From Clostridiales bacterium (GTDB lineage: Bacteria > Bacillota > Clostridia > Saccharofermentanales > Saccharofermentanaceae), in NCBI GenBank assembly GCA_017480325.1, contig JAFVAY010000017.1:83554-147553 (forward strand): a stretch of DNA of 64,000 nucleotides, read 5' to 3'. The translations under genes were made by a program, and so were the position numbers. How positions within the stretch are numbered: position 1 is the stretch's first letter; each line of letters starts with the position of its first letter. A model generated the notes under the pieces. It saw nothing but the letters and a program-made list of their open reading frames with translations. It searched no databases and was not told the DNA's origin. Positions 36,138-43,927 of this stretch are shown here, piece after piece.

Positions 36138-38306
36138 CTATCTGTAGGTAGCCTTCATCGTCAGATGGAAGGTGGTTCCTTTGCCGATAGCACTCTCGAC
36201 AGATATGGTGGCATCGTGTCGGTCAACTATCGTCTTAACGATAGACAGGCCGATACCGGTGCCTTTTATATTCTGACCTGAATTCTTAGCTCTGTAGAAC
36301 CTGTCGAAAATCATAGGTATCTCGTTCTCGGGGATTCCGATTCCGTTGTCCTTGATGTCAACGTTGATGGTCTGCTGCGTGATGTCCTTATGTGCTCCTT
36401 CGCGCCATGCCTTCACGGTGATCACTGCTTCATCGTAGGTATAGTTGATGGCGTTGGAGATCAGATTCTCGAAGACGCGGCTCAGCTTCTTCGGGTCGGC
36501 CTTTACCATGAGAAGATCGTCATCGGGGATATCGAGGATCAGGCTTTTCGATGTGCCCTGAAGGTCGGCATCGTACATCATACACAGCTCGTCAAGAAGC
36601 TCGGCGAGGGAGATGTCTGTGAACTGGAATTCGTTGGCATTTGACTCGAGGCGTGTAAGCTCAACGATATCCGAGATGATGCGCTCCATCTGCGATGCAC
36701 GTCTTATTATGTTCTGAAGGTAGTTCTGACGCTGAACGTCGGAGAGGTTATTAGATGACAGCATGATCTCTGCATAGCCTCTTATGGCGGTGATGGGGGT
36801 CCTCAGGTCGTGGGAGACGTTAGACAGGACGTTCTTTCTTGCCTGCTCGTTCTCCATCAGCTTCTTATTGGTGTTGAACAGATCCTTATTGATCTCGGAG
36901 ATACGGAGAGTCTTCTCCTGGACCAGGAACTGCATGTGCTCCATCGTATCCTCCAGGGTCCTTGCCTGGATCATGTAGCGTGTGGTGAAGTAGAATTCCA
37001 GCGTCAGGTTCGCGATGACGAAGAACACCGAATAAGCCGGAATATTGTAAACTCCCTTAACATCGGAGAGAGCATTGAAGCAGAAGAATAGCTGACATAT
37101 CTCGATGACGCTCGTGAGGAAGTAAAGGCCGTCGTCGAAGTGGCACATAATTAGATTAATGCTGAAGGTCACACCTACAATGATAGTGAACAGAAGCTCC
37201 GGACCCAAGGGGAACCAGGTGGTGAGCTCCGGTGTTGTAAGTACTGTGGCGATAATAAGTACGGCAGCCGATAATACTACGATGGACGGGGACAGCATGG
37301 AGAAGGCTGTCTTTTTCTTGCCGTTGGAGGCGGTAAAGAAGGTGTAGATAAACAGGTATGTTACCATGTTAATGAGAATAAACATGACGAACTTGATTAT
37401 CTGCTTCGTATAAGAGTCGAAGATAATAAAATAGCAGTCTACAACAGTATAAGCCAGTACCAAAAATTCTATGATTATAAACCGGTAGAAGAAACGGCTG
37501 TTCTTAAAGGTCCTCGATATCAGGAAGCCTCCTATGAGGATGAACAAATAAAGGAGCATCTGAAATGCTATCCAGATAGAAGGGGCTACCGCGTATTTCA
37601 TAGCGTTGCTCGAGAGGGACACCGCAGGGTAAGATAGTATTCCCGGATTATGGATCTTCTCATTGGTGCTGATGGCGATCATGATCCTTGCTTCGCCGTT
37701 ATCGTCAGGGATAATGGGCACGAAGCCGTAGCCGAAGCCGTGAGAGGGGGTCCATTCGTCTGTTCTTCCCCAGGGAGAGCCCAATCTGTTGCCGTTGCAG
37801 TATATATATACCAGACCGTTAGAGTGCGGAATATTGATATGATAGGTGGTGTCAGGATCCTGGAACTTAAGAGTCATAAGGTAAACACCGCAGACCTTTT
37901 TCTTGCCGTCTCTCGGTATGATACGAGCCTGCGGCATTCCGTCGCTGTTATGCCAGATGGCATCCGGTCCCAGGTCGCTCCAGCCGTCGGTAATGGATAT
38001 AGTGACTCCCGAAGCGTGGGGAAGCCTGCTGTAATCGTCGTAAACAAAGCTTCCGGCTTCAATGTCCGTATAGTCTACGTTGGGGACGAAGATCAGGTTG
38101 CTCCCTATATACACGCTCTCTGAGGACTCGGCACGGGTAAGAGGTACTATAAAAGCTTCATCCTCATAGGGCAGGTGTGAGTCCACTCTAAGGTTAGCGG
38201 CAGTAATGGCTCTGGACAGGAGCAAACACGCCAGAATAAAAAGCAGCACCAGGAGGAGCTGCTTCGAATTATTACTTGAGGTTGTTCTTCTAACCTTCAC
38301 TCCCAT
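36138..38306 (-). CDS. Membrane sensor histidine kinase with 7TM-DISM-type input
   Basis: A 722-residue sensor kinase. After one helix (about 17-35) comes an extracytoplasmic beta-rich domain (about 40-240), resembling 7TMR-DISMED2. Seven hydrophobic helices follow (about 245-440). A short coiled coil links to the kinase core: H-box NVSHDLRTPITAI (about His495), N-box FENLISNAINYT, G1 DNGIGIPENE, F-box and G2 GTGIGLSIVKTI. It would phosphorylate the response regulator encoded just upstream in the same operon. The 7TM-DISM input often senses carbohydrates, which is inference. Confidence 0.88.
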   Translation of the reverse strand: MGVKVRRTTSSNNSKQLLLVLLFILACLLLSRAITAANLRVDSHLPYEDEAFIVPLTRAESSESVYIGSNLIFVPNVDYTDIEAGSFVYDDYSRLPHASGVTISITDGWSDLGPDAIWHNSDGMPQARIIPRDGKKKVCGVYLMTLKFQDPDTTYHINIPHSNGLVYIYCNGNRLGSPWGRTDEWTPSHGFGYGFVPIIPDDNGEARIMIAISTNEKIHNPGILSYPAVSLSSNAMKYAVAPSIWIAFQMLLYLFILIGGFLISRTFKNSRFFYRFIIIEFLVLAYTVVDCYFIIFDSYTKQIIKFVMFILINMVTYLFIYTFFTASNGKKKTAFSMLSPSIVVLSAAVLIIATVLTTPELTTWFPLGPELLFTIIVGVTFSINLIMCHFDDGLYFLTSVIEICQLFFCFNALSDVKGVYNIPAYSVFFVIANLTLEFYFTTRYMIQARTLEDTMEHMQFLVQEKTLRISEINKDLFNTNKKLMENEQARKNVLSNVSHDLRTPITAIRGYAEIMLSSNNLSDVQRQNYLQNIIRRASQMERIISDIVELTRLESNANEFQFTDISLAELLDELCMMYDADLQGTSKSLILDIPDDDLLMVKADPKKLSRVFENLISNAINYTYDEAVITVKAWREGAHKDITQQTINVDIKDNGIGIPENEIPMIFDRFYRAKNSGQNIKGTGIGLSIVKTIVDRHDATISVESAIGKGTTFHLTMKATYR

Positions 38307-38319
38307 AAAGGAAAGCTCA

Positions 38320-39030
38320 TCAGAATTCGTTGTGGAGGCTGTTCTTTACCGGAGGGTTAGCGAAGGAGTAGCCGATGCCCCACTCTGTCTTCACGAAGGT
38401 GATATCCGGAGCGATCTTATCCATTTTCTTCCTTAAGTAGGAGATGTTGACCATCACGAGGTGGTTATCACAGGGAGTGTCGTCACCCCATACATGGGAG
38501 TAGATCCTGGCGAAGGGCACGATCACGTTAGGTGTCTCCGCGAGAAGTCTTAAGATATCAAACTCTCTGTTGGTAAGGTGAACAGGAACATCCTTCAAGG
38601 TGACCTCTCTTGTCTTAATATTGATCTTAAGAGGCGGGAATTCCATAAGGAAGCCCTCGGACTTCATGTTACGTCTGATGTGAGCGTTGATTCTTAAGGA
38701 CAGCTCAGGGAGAGAGTATGGCTTGGTGATATAGTCGTCAGCGCCGGACTTGAAGCCCGTTACCTTGTCCTCAGCCTGCTCTCTTGCCGTCAGGAAAATG
38801 ATAGGTGCGTTGGAATACACCTGGATCTTAGGCGGCAGCTCGAAAGCACTTCCGTCCGGAAGCATAACATCCAGAACGATGCAATCGAAGTTATAGGTCT
38901 GAACCTTTTCCATTGTCTGTGCTATTGTGGTAGCGGTAGATACCTCGTAGCCTTCTCCCTCAAGAAATGCCTTATTGATCTCGAGGATATCGGTATCGTC
39001 ATCTACAAGTAGAACTCTATTCTGTTCCAT
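38320..39030 (-). CDS. OmpR/PhoB family response regulator
   Basis: A 236-residue regulator. The receiver domain (about 1-120) has the acidic pair DDD (8-10), the phospho-acceptor in DCIVLDVMLPDG (Asp near residue 55) and the Lys in YITKPYS. The C-terminal winged helix (about 130-226) includes LTNREFDILRLLAE and the recognition helix HLVMVNISYLRKKMD. It is the first gene of the two-component operon, with a GGGGGAGG ribosome site. Confidence 0.93.
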   Translation of the reverse strand: MEQNRVLLVDDDTDILEINKAFLEGEGYEVSTATTIAQTMEKVQTYNFDCIVLDVMLPDGSAFELPPKIQVYSNAPIIFLTAREQAEDKVTGFKSGADDYITKPYSLPELSLRINAHIRRNMKSEGFLMEFPPLKINIKTREVTLKDVPVHLTNREFDILRLLAETPNVIVPFARIYSHVWGDDTPCDNHLVMVNISYLRKKMDKIAPDITFVKTEWGIGYSFANPPVKNSLHNEF

Positions 39031-39103
39031 GTCTTGCCTCCCCCTATTGATTATTGTCTCTTCCTATTTATAATTGTCCATTTCTTTTGACAAATACAAT
39101 ATT

Positions 39104-39132
39104 ATTATAACCGCAGAATGGCAAACAAACAA
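39104..39132 (-). promoter_or_regulatory. Sigma-A promoter of the two-component operon
   Basis: On the minus strand: TTGTTT (39132-39127), 17 nt, TATAAT (39109-39104). About 75 bp upstream of the response-regulator ATG, inside the divergent region shared with the radical SAM gene. Confidence 0.55.
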
Positions 39133-39166
39133 CACCTTTCACAGAAAGTTAATATATTATATATAC

Positions 39167-40045
39167 ATGATCACAGCGGACAAATACTATAAAGAGCGCT
39201 TCGGACATAAGATGTACAAGGCTGCGATAAGTCTTGACGTGACCTGTCCTAACAGAGACGGGACCTGCGGAGTCGGAGGCTGCGCTTTCTGTTCGGAGGG
39301 AGGATCCGGCGAGTTCGCGACCTCGGGAAGTATGTCTGTTACGAAGCAGATAGATGAGGCTATAGGAAGGCTCGCGTCCAAGGTCTCTGCCGATACCGGG
39401 TATATCGCGTATTTTCAAAGCTTCACAAGTACCTACTGTGCTGAGAATTATCTCAGAGCTTCTCTTCTTGAGGCCTGTGAGCATCCGGGCGTAGAGGCGA
39501 TATCGGTAGCAACGAGACCGGATTGTCTGCCGGAAGGAACGCTCGACGTGCTGGAGCAGATCGCGCGTAAGATCCCTTTGTTCGTGGAGCTCGGGCTTCA
39601 GACTTCGTCTGATGAGGTGGCTGACGGCTTTGGCCGCGGGTATCCTACAATAGTTTACGATGAAGCAGTAGGAGCGCTTAAAGCACGAGGGATCAACGTC
39701 ATAACCCATATTATCCTCGGGCTTCCCGGTGAATCTCCCGATATGATGCTTGGCAGTGTAAGACATGCGGTGGAGGCCGGAACCGACGGACTTAAGCTTA
39801 CCTGTCTTTATATCCTTAAGGGAACAAGGTATGAGGCGCTTTATAAAGAGGGGGAGATTGCGGTGTTGGGGCGTGAGGAGTATTTTGATATTGTGGAGAG
39901 GATACTTATGGATGTCCCTTCGGATATGGTGATCCACAGACTAACCGGCGACGGGCCCAAGAGGCTTCTTATCGCACCTATGTGGACCTCCGATAAGAGA
40001 CAGGTAGTAAATTACATCAACAGGAGATTCAGGGATATCTTATGA
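39167..40045 (+). CDS. Radical SAM protein, TIGR01212 (YhcC-like) family
   Basis: A 292-residue iron-sulfur enzyme. The cluster-binding region reads TCPNRDGTCGVGGCAFC, matching the TIGR01212 pattern. YFQSFTSTYC, LGLQTSSDEVADGFGRGY and THIILGLPGES, all typical of this family, follow. The reaction is not established for these proteins; E. coli YhcC is a relative. I chose the ATG at 39167, the conserved start of the domain; its Shine-Dalgarno is weak. The end overlaps the next gene by 4 bp. Confidence 0.87.
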   Translation: MITADKYYKERFGHKMYKAAISLDVTCPNRDGTCGVGGCAFCSEGGSGEFATSGSMSVTKQIDEAIGRLASKVSADTGYIAYFQSFTSTYCAENYLRASLLEACEHPGVEAISVATRPDCLPEGTLDVLEQIARKIPLFVELGLQTSSDEVADGFGRGYPTIVYDEAVGALKARGINVITHIILGLPGESPDMMLGSVRHAVEAGTDGLKLTCLYILKGTRYEALYKEGEIAVLGREEYFDIVERILMDVPSDMVIHRLTGDGPKRLLIAPMWTSDKRQVVNYINRRFRDIL

Positions 40046-40398
40046 AGAAATACATCACGGCATACATGAATGAGATCAAGGCCTTTATCGCGAACGAGCT
40101 TGATTCCGCTGACGGGAACAGGATCAGGGAGGTGCTCTCTGAGTTCGAGACGAAGATAGCGTACTTTCAGCACGAGAGACTGATACATCTGATAGTTACG
40201 GTGCTTTTCGCCCTGCTGGAGATGATGTCGGTATACACCTTCGTTATAACCTTAAGCGGCTCGGTGGGGGTGTTCTGCGTAATGTTCCTGGTGCTTCTGG
40301 TGCCCTATGTCATGCATTATTATTTCCTCGAGAACAGCGTGCAGGAGATGTATAAGCTTAGAGATCGGATAGTGTCAAAGCTTAATAAGCAGTCATGA
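40042..40398 (+). CDS. Small membrane protein of unknown function
   Basis: A 118-residue protein with a charged helical N-terminus (about 1-52), two membrane helices (about 54-74 and 80-98) and a short basic tail. It overlaps the radical SAM gene by 4 bp (ATGA). No family recognised. An analogous arrangement of helix, hairpin in the membrane and cytosolic tail suggests a membrane-bound accessory, but this is speculation. Confidence 0.55.
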   Translation: MKKYITAYMNEIKAFIANELDSADGNRIREVLSEFETKIAYFQHERLIHLIVTVLFALLEMMSVYTFVITLSGSVGVFCVMFLVLLVPYVMHYYFLENSVQEMYKLRDRIVSKLNKQS

Positions 40399-40423
40399 GC
40401 TATATCTATAACCTTCCTTCCCG

Positions 40424-40526
40424 AATCTGATCTTAGGAAGATTTGACCGGTGATACCGTCACCGTGGACGGCGCGAAAGGCATGGTTAAGATCGTCCGTC
40501 GCGAAGAAGAAATTGAGCAAAAATAA
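40424..40526 (+). pseudogene. Possible 3' remnant of a ClpB-type chaperone gene
   Basis: The frame ending at TAA 40524-40526 reads DLTGDTVTVDGAKGMVKIV then RREEEIEQK. This resembles the extreme C-terminus of ClpB/Hsp100 proteins (a loop followed by a beta strand of type GDTVxVD). The frame is blocked upstream by TAG at 40434. A shifted frame just before it reads NLILG, which suits the preceding helix. It would be a decayed remnant with one frameshift. A perfect palindrome follows one base after the stop. The match is short and by eye only. Confidence 0.35.
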
Positions 40527-40527
40527 A

Positions 40528-40545
40528 CGGGGTGAATTCACCCCG
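40528..40545. repeat. 18-bp perfect palindrome
   Basis: CGGGGTGAATTCACCCCG is its own reverse complement and can fold as a 7-bp stem with an AATT loop. On the minus strand it is followed by TTTATTTTT, so it could terminate leftward transcription; on the + strand it sits right after the chaperone-like remnant. Confidence 0.7.
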
Positions 40546-40633
40546 CAACATATCCATTATAACATGGCATATTATTGCTGCCTACCCGTAAATTCTAACA
40601 ATATTTGAACACTTTATTGGTGGCTTTGTGACG

Positions 40634-40662
40634 TTGTTGCAGGGCGGGGGTAAGAGTATTAT
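40634..40662 (+). promoter_or_regulatory. Candidate promoter of the structured RNA
   Basis: TTGTTG (40634-40639), a 17-nt spacer, then TATTAT (40657-40662). It places the transcript start near 40669, just before the first hairpin of the RNA candidate. Confidence 0.5.
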
Positions 40663-40668
40663 TAAAGT

Positions 40669-41271
40669 AGCTCCAGGGAATACTGAAGACTAGTATTCGA
40701 ACACGGAGGCCGCCTTACCTTTACTTAAGCGGGCGCGGGGTTGAACCAAAGCTTACTGAGGCGAAGCCCGAGAAACGAATCAGATCTTCGTCATTGACGT
40801 TAGGTCTCGGGGATACGAAGCAGAGTCTTAGGAGAGGAAGGAGATACGAGCACAGCGATCGACGGAGCGGGTTTCCGCTTACAGGTCGCAGGTTGTAACA
40901 GATTAGTTGATTCGGATATTGATCCGCGAGCTTATGAGATGTCATAGCCGACAGGTAGATTCCGAGGTTCGACGGACGTTACATCGGTTCGTGCAAACCG
41001 AGTAGCCGGTATAGTGTACGGCAGCGGGTGACTTGACATAATCGGACCACCTGACGGTATACGTAGAAGAAAGCAATTTTGGATTATGCGGCGAATGGGA
41101 GATACGGGTAGCACGGTGTAGGGTTTAAGTTGAACAGTCAAGTTGGTCGTTGCGATGTCAGAAGCTCGGGAGGTTAGTCAAAGGGCGCCGTCGGTCGAGG
41201 ATCAAGTTTAGGTTCGCTGGAGCTTTCATATGCTTATAAGCGGCGATCGTTAAGGCGATAGCCGCGTTTTT
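40669..41271 (+). ncRNA. Candidate large structured non-coding RNA (~600 nt)
   Basis: No + strand open frame of useful length exists here, yet the stretch has a promoter at one end and a strong terminator at the other and is full of hairpins. Examples: GAATACT/AGTATTC (40678-40684, 40692-40698); CCCGAG/CTCGGG (40767-40772, 40806-40811) enclosing ACGAA/TTCGT (40775-40779, 40787-40791); GCGATC/GGTCGC (40855-40860, 40884-40889) enclosing AGCGG/CCGCT (40866-40870, 40875-40879); CGGAT/ATCCG (40913-40917, 40922-40926); TCGGTT/AACCGA (40984-40989, 40996-41001). G+C is as high as in coding DNA. Size suits ornate large RNAs such as ROOL, OLE or GOLLD, but I cannot match it to any of them. tmRNA, RNase P and group II intron hallmarks are absent. 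Confidence 0.6.
41240..41271 (+). terminator. Rho-independent terminator of the structured RNA
   Basis: GCGGC (41240-41244) pairs with GCCGC (41261-41265), then after one mismatch ATCG pairs with CGAT around a 6-nt loop; the tail is G followed by TTTTT. Confidence 0.8.
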
Positions 41272-41336
41272 ATATAATGGTGCTTTGTGTTAGAATACGG
41301 GACATCATTATGCAAAGGAATTGAAACGGTAGGATT

Positions 41337-41735
41337 ATGAACCCGGAAGAAGCAAGAGAGTTTTTTAAGACTGACAGATATGCCAACGATACTACAGAGA
41401 TAGAGATCCTCGAGATAAGCGAGGGCTATGCCAAGACAAGACTTCCCATCAAGGACAAGCACCTTAACGGCAACAACGTTGTCATGGGAGGCTGCATCTA
41501 TACGTTGGCGGATTATACTTTCGGAATCGCCTCTAACTGCGGCCCGATGGCGTGCGTGACGTTAAGCTCGAATATAGTTTTTAATGCGCCGGGCAGAGGT
41601 GAGTACCTCTATGCTCAGACGGAGCAGATCAAGAACGGAAGGACTATAAGCAACTTCAGCGTCAAGGTAACTGACGATAACGGAAAGCTCGTTGCCAATG
41701 CCGACTTCGTGGGCTACAGAACTGATCGAGGGTGA
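41337..41735 (+). CDS. PaaI family hot-dog thioesterase
   Basis: A 132-residue cytosolic enzyme of the 4HBT/PaaI hot-dog fold, expected to hydrolyse acyl-CoA thioesters. HLNGNNVVMGGCIYTLADYTFGIA matches the conserved HxxGxxxHGGxxxxLADxA core; the second His of that motif is replaced by Val/Met here, and Asn-Gly and the Asp are present. The strand VTLSSNIVFNAPGRGEYLYAQ follows as usual. The substrate cannot be predicted. An AAGGAATT site lies somewhat far upstream. Confidence 0.85.
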   Translation: MNPEEAREFFKTDRYANDTTEIEILEISEGYAKTRLPIKDKHLNGNNVVMGGCIYTLADYTFGIASNCGPMACVTLSSNIVFNAPGRGEYLYAQTEQIKNGRTISNFSVKVTDDNGKLVANADFVGYRTDRG

Positions 41736-41830
41736 ATGCCTAAGGTCTCACACATTTAAGTGGGGGAAATAAGATAGAATTGTAACCGGACTGTAGCATT
41801 GCTCTGCTACAATCCAAAGTGGGTATATAT

Positions 41831-43072
41831 ATGGCAAATAACAGTAATTCCAAAAAGAGCATACTTGCTCTCATAGTATGTATCTCGGTGGCGATTCCGA
41901 TAGTGTGCTTTCCCTTGGGACTTCGTGAGGGGCTGGCACCTGCACTGAGGGTGCGCGCCGCTTACGATGAGGCTTATCCTGAAGAGGAGTTCGATCCAGT
42001 TGTCCCTCCGGATGACGTTCAGGCTGCTATAGATTCCGGAGAATACGATTTCTGGCTTAACGGCGGAACCGTAAGCGCAGATTATAACGAGAATTTCCAG
42101 ATCGGATATCTAGATACTGAGTACCAGGATGTTGCCGCGTATACGGTAGTTCAAGGCTTCGATGAGGCGGGACTTCCGGTAGAGCTTCTGGATCCCCAGT
42201 ACTTCGCTCCTGACGAGACGACCTATTACATCGCGGCACAGAACTCGATCCTCAAGGAGTATCCTGACATGAGTTCTATTACTCTTCAGACGTTGGATTA
42301 TGCCGAAGAGGTTACGAGAATAGGTATAGGCGACACCTGGTCTCTTATAAGGACCGAGGACGGTGTGGAGGGTTATGTTCTTACGAATACCCTTTCCTAT
42401 GAGATGGTTTGGGTCGCTATAGATAGGACCGTATGGGTCGATACAGGATCTCTTATACTTCGTGCCGAGCCTTCGGTCGAATCAGAGCAGGTAACAACAT
42501 TGTTCAGAGATACAAGACTTCGCTGTATAGGAGTGTCCGATAAGTGGTATCACGTTATAACCAATGACGGAACGGAAGGGTATGTATATATATCATATAC
42601 AACTCAGACGGCACCTACGCCGACGCCTGTACCCAGAAGAAGCTCCGGTGGCGGAGGCGGCGGATCCTCCGGAAGCTCCGGTGGCGGAGGCGGCGGATGG
42701 GTATCCTACGGTAACAACGGATATACCATCGCAAGCATCGCGGAATCCATGGTCGGAACACCTTACGTATGGGGAGCTTCCTCGAGCAGCGCGGTAGACT
42801 GTTCCGGACTTGTCTGCTACTGTTACGCCCAGCTGGGATGGAATCTTCCTCACTATTCTCAGTCTCTGACCAGTGTCGGGGTGGCGGTACCAAGAGATCA
42901 GGTAATGCCCGGAGACATCGTCTGCTGGGGCTCCGGCGGCTACAGCGGCCACGTTGGTATCTACGTTGGTAACGGTCAGTGCGTTGATGCCAGAGGTCGT
43001 GCATATGGAACTGTTTACGGCTCCATCGACCGATCGAGTATAGTGACTATACGAAGGATATTTACTTCTTGA
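41831..43072 (+). CDS. Secreted NlpC/P60 peptidoglycan hydrolase with SH3 domain
   Basis: A 413-residue exported cell-wall hydrolase. A signal peptide (about 9-35) is followed by a 120-residue region without a clear match and an SH3b domain (about 205-260, with ILRAEPSVESEQVTTLF). A Pro/Thr and Gly/Ser linker (about 262-294) leads to the NlpC/P60 domain. The catalytic Cys is in VDCSGLVCYCY and the His in SGHVGIYVG, followed by a third polar residue region. It would cleave D-Glu to diamino-acid links in stem peptides. I start at the ATG at 41831; a GTG twelve bases earlier is also in frame. Confidence 0.92.
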   Translation: MANNSNSKKSILALIVCISVAIPIVCFPLGLREGLAPALRVRAAYDEAYPEEEFDPVVPPDDVQAAIDSGEYDFWLNGGTVSADYNENFQIGYLDTEYQDVAAYTVVQGFDEAGLPVELLDPQYFAPDETTYYIAAQNSILKEYPDMSSITLQTLDYAEEVTRIGIGDTWSLIRTEDGVEGYVLTNTLSYEMVWVAIDRTVWVDTGSLILRAEPSVESEQVTTLFRDTRLRCIGVSDKWYHVITNDGTEGYVYISYTTQTAPTPTPVPRRSSGGGGGGSSGSSGGGGGGWVSYGNNGYTIASIAESMVGTPYVWGASSSSAVDCSGLVCYCYAQLGWNLPHYSQSLTSVGVAVPRDQVMPGDIVCWGSGGYSGHVGIYVGNGQCVDARGRAYGTVYGSIDRSSIVTIRRIFTS

Positions 43073-43082
43073 TATATAATAG

Positions 43083-43111
43083 ATATGCGCGGAGGTACCG
43101 CGCATATTTTT
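43083..43111 (+). terminator. Rho-independent terminator after the NlpC/P60 gene
   Basis: A perfect 10-bp stem ATATGCGCGG/CCGCGCATAT (43083-43092, 43098-43107) with a 5-nt loop, followed by TTTT. It lies just before the next gene's ribosome site. Confidence 0.9.
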
Positions 43112-43123
43112 GCGAGGGGTGTT

Positions 43124-43918
43124 ATGAGAAAGAGATTAATTACGGTAGTGACCTTGGGAGTCGCTATGATGTTCACTTCCTGCGGACTGCTGGATGGCGT
43201 TACCCTGCCGACTAACAGCGACACGGATGAGACCTCTCTTCTTATCGAGGGGCCGGATGAGCCCGAGGAGAGCGAGACCTCTTACGAGACTTCTGCTACT
43301 TCTACCTCGCAGACTACTGCTGCCGAGACCGTCGAGACGACTCGGATAACTGAAGAGACTATAGAGAGCGAAGAGACAGAGGAAACATCCGAGGAGACTG
43401 AGTTTATAGCTTTGACGCCCGAGGAGGAGTCGGTCTTCCTGGCGGAGAATTCAGACACGTATTATCTTACAAGCGGAGTGGGCGCATGGGGTGCATACCT
43501 GACTGTAAGGCCTGACGGAAGCTTCGACTATAACTATCATGACTTTGATGTAGGGACATACTATATCTGTCACGCTCAGGGGCAATTCGGTAATGTAATC
43601 ATGCTTGACGAGTTTACCTATGGGGTGGAGGTAACGGAGCTTACCTACGAATATGACATCGACAGTGAATGGGTAGAGACGGATTACGACGGGGCCGAGA
43701 TCAACTACCATGCGACGGATTCCTATGGTGTTCATCAGGGGGATGTGTTGACCTTTTATCACTCGGGGATTGCCACTTCGGAGCTTCCTTATGAATACCT
43801 CACCTGGTATACTATGCCTCGCCTGATCCAGGAGGATCAGTTGCCGGAGGTTTTCGCGCTGTCGGGGTATTATAATGCTTCTGACGACTTCGCGTTCATA
43901 GAGGATGACTACGAGTAG
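43124..43918 (+). CDS. Lipoprotein with Glu/Thr-rich linker, function unknown
   Basis: A 264-residue exported lipoprotein. The signal ends in the lipobox FTSC (Cys at about residue 19). A long low-complexity stretch of Glu, Thr and Ser (about 35-100) then leads to a 150-residue beta-rich domain containing the repeated aromatic pattern FDYNYHDFDVGTYYICHAQG. No enzyme motif is seen. I start at the ATG at 43124, which follows GAGGGG, right after the preceding terminator. Confidence 0.7.
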   Translation: MRKRLITVVTLGVAMMFTSCGLLDGVTLPTNSDTDETSLLIEGPDEPEESETSYETSATSTSQTTAAETVETTRITEETIESEETEETSEETEFIALTPEEESVFLAENSDTYYLTSGVGAWGAYLTVRPDGSFDYNYHDFDVGTYYICHAQGQFGNVIMLDEFTYGVEVTELTYEYDIDSEWVETDYDGAEINYHATDSYGVHQGDVLTFYHSGIATSELPYEYLTWYTMPRLIQEDQLPEVFALSGYYNASDDFAFIEDDYE

Positions 43919-43927
43919 GAGAAGAGT

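Noticed and set aside
40721..41141. Minus-strand open frames of about 70 codons within the structured RNA region
   Set aside because: No ribosome sites, no similarity to known proteins, and they overlap stable hairpins of the + strand candidate RNA.
40669..41271. tmRNA, RNase P RNA or group II intron as explanation of the non-coding stretch
   Set aside because: I found no tRNA-like ends or tag frame, no conserved RNase P core sequences, no intron domain V and no reverse transcriptase gene.
41792..41813. Hairpin TGTAGCA/TGCTACA overlapping a TACAAT box before the NlpC/P60 gene
   Set aside because: No -35 at a usable distance and no T-run, so neither promoter nor terminator can be supported.
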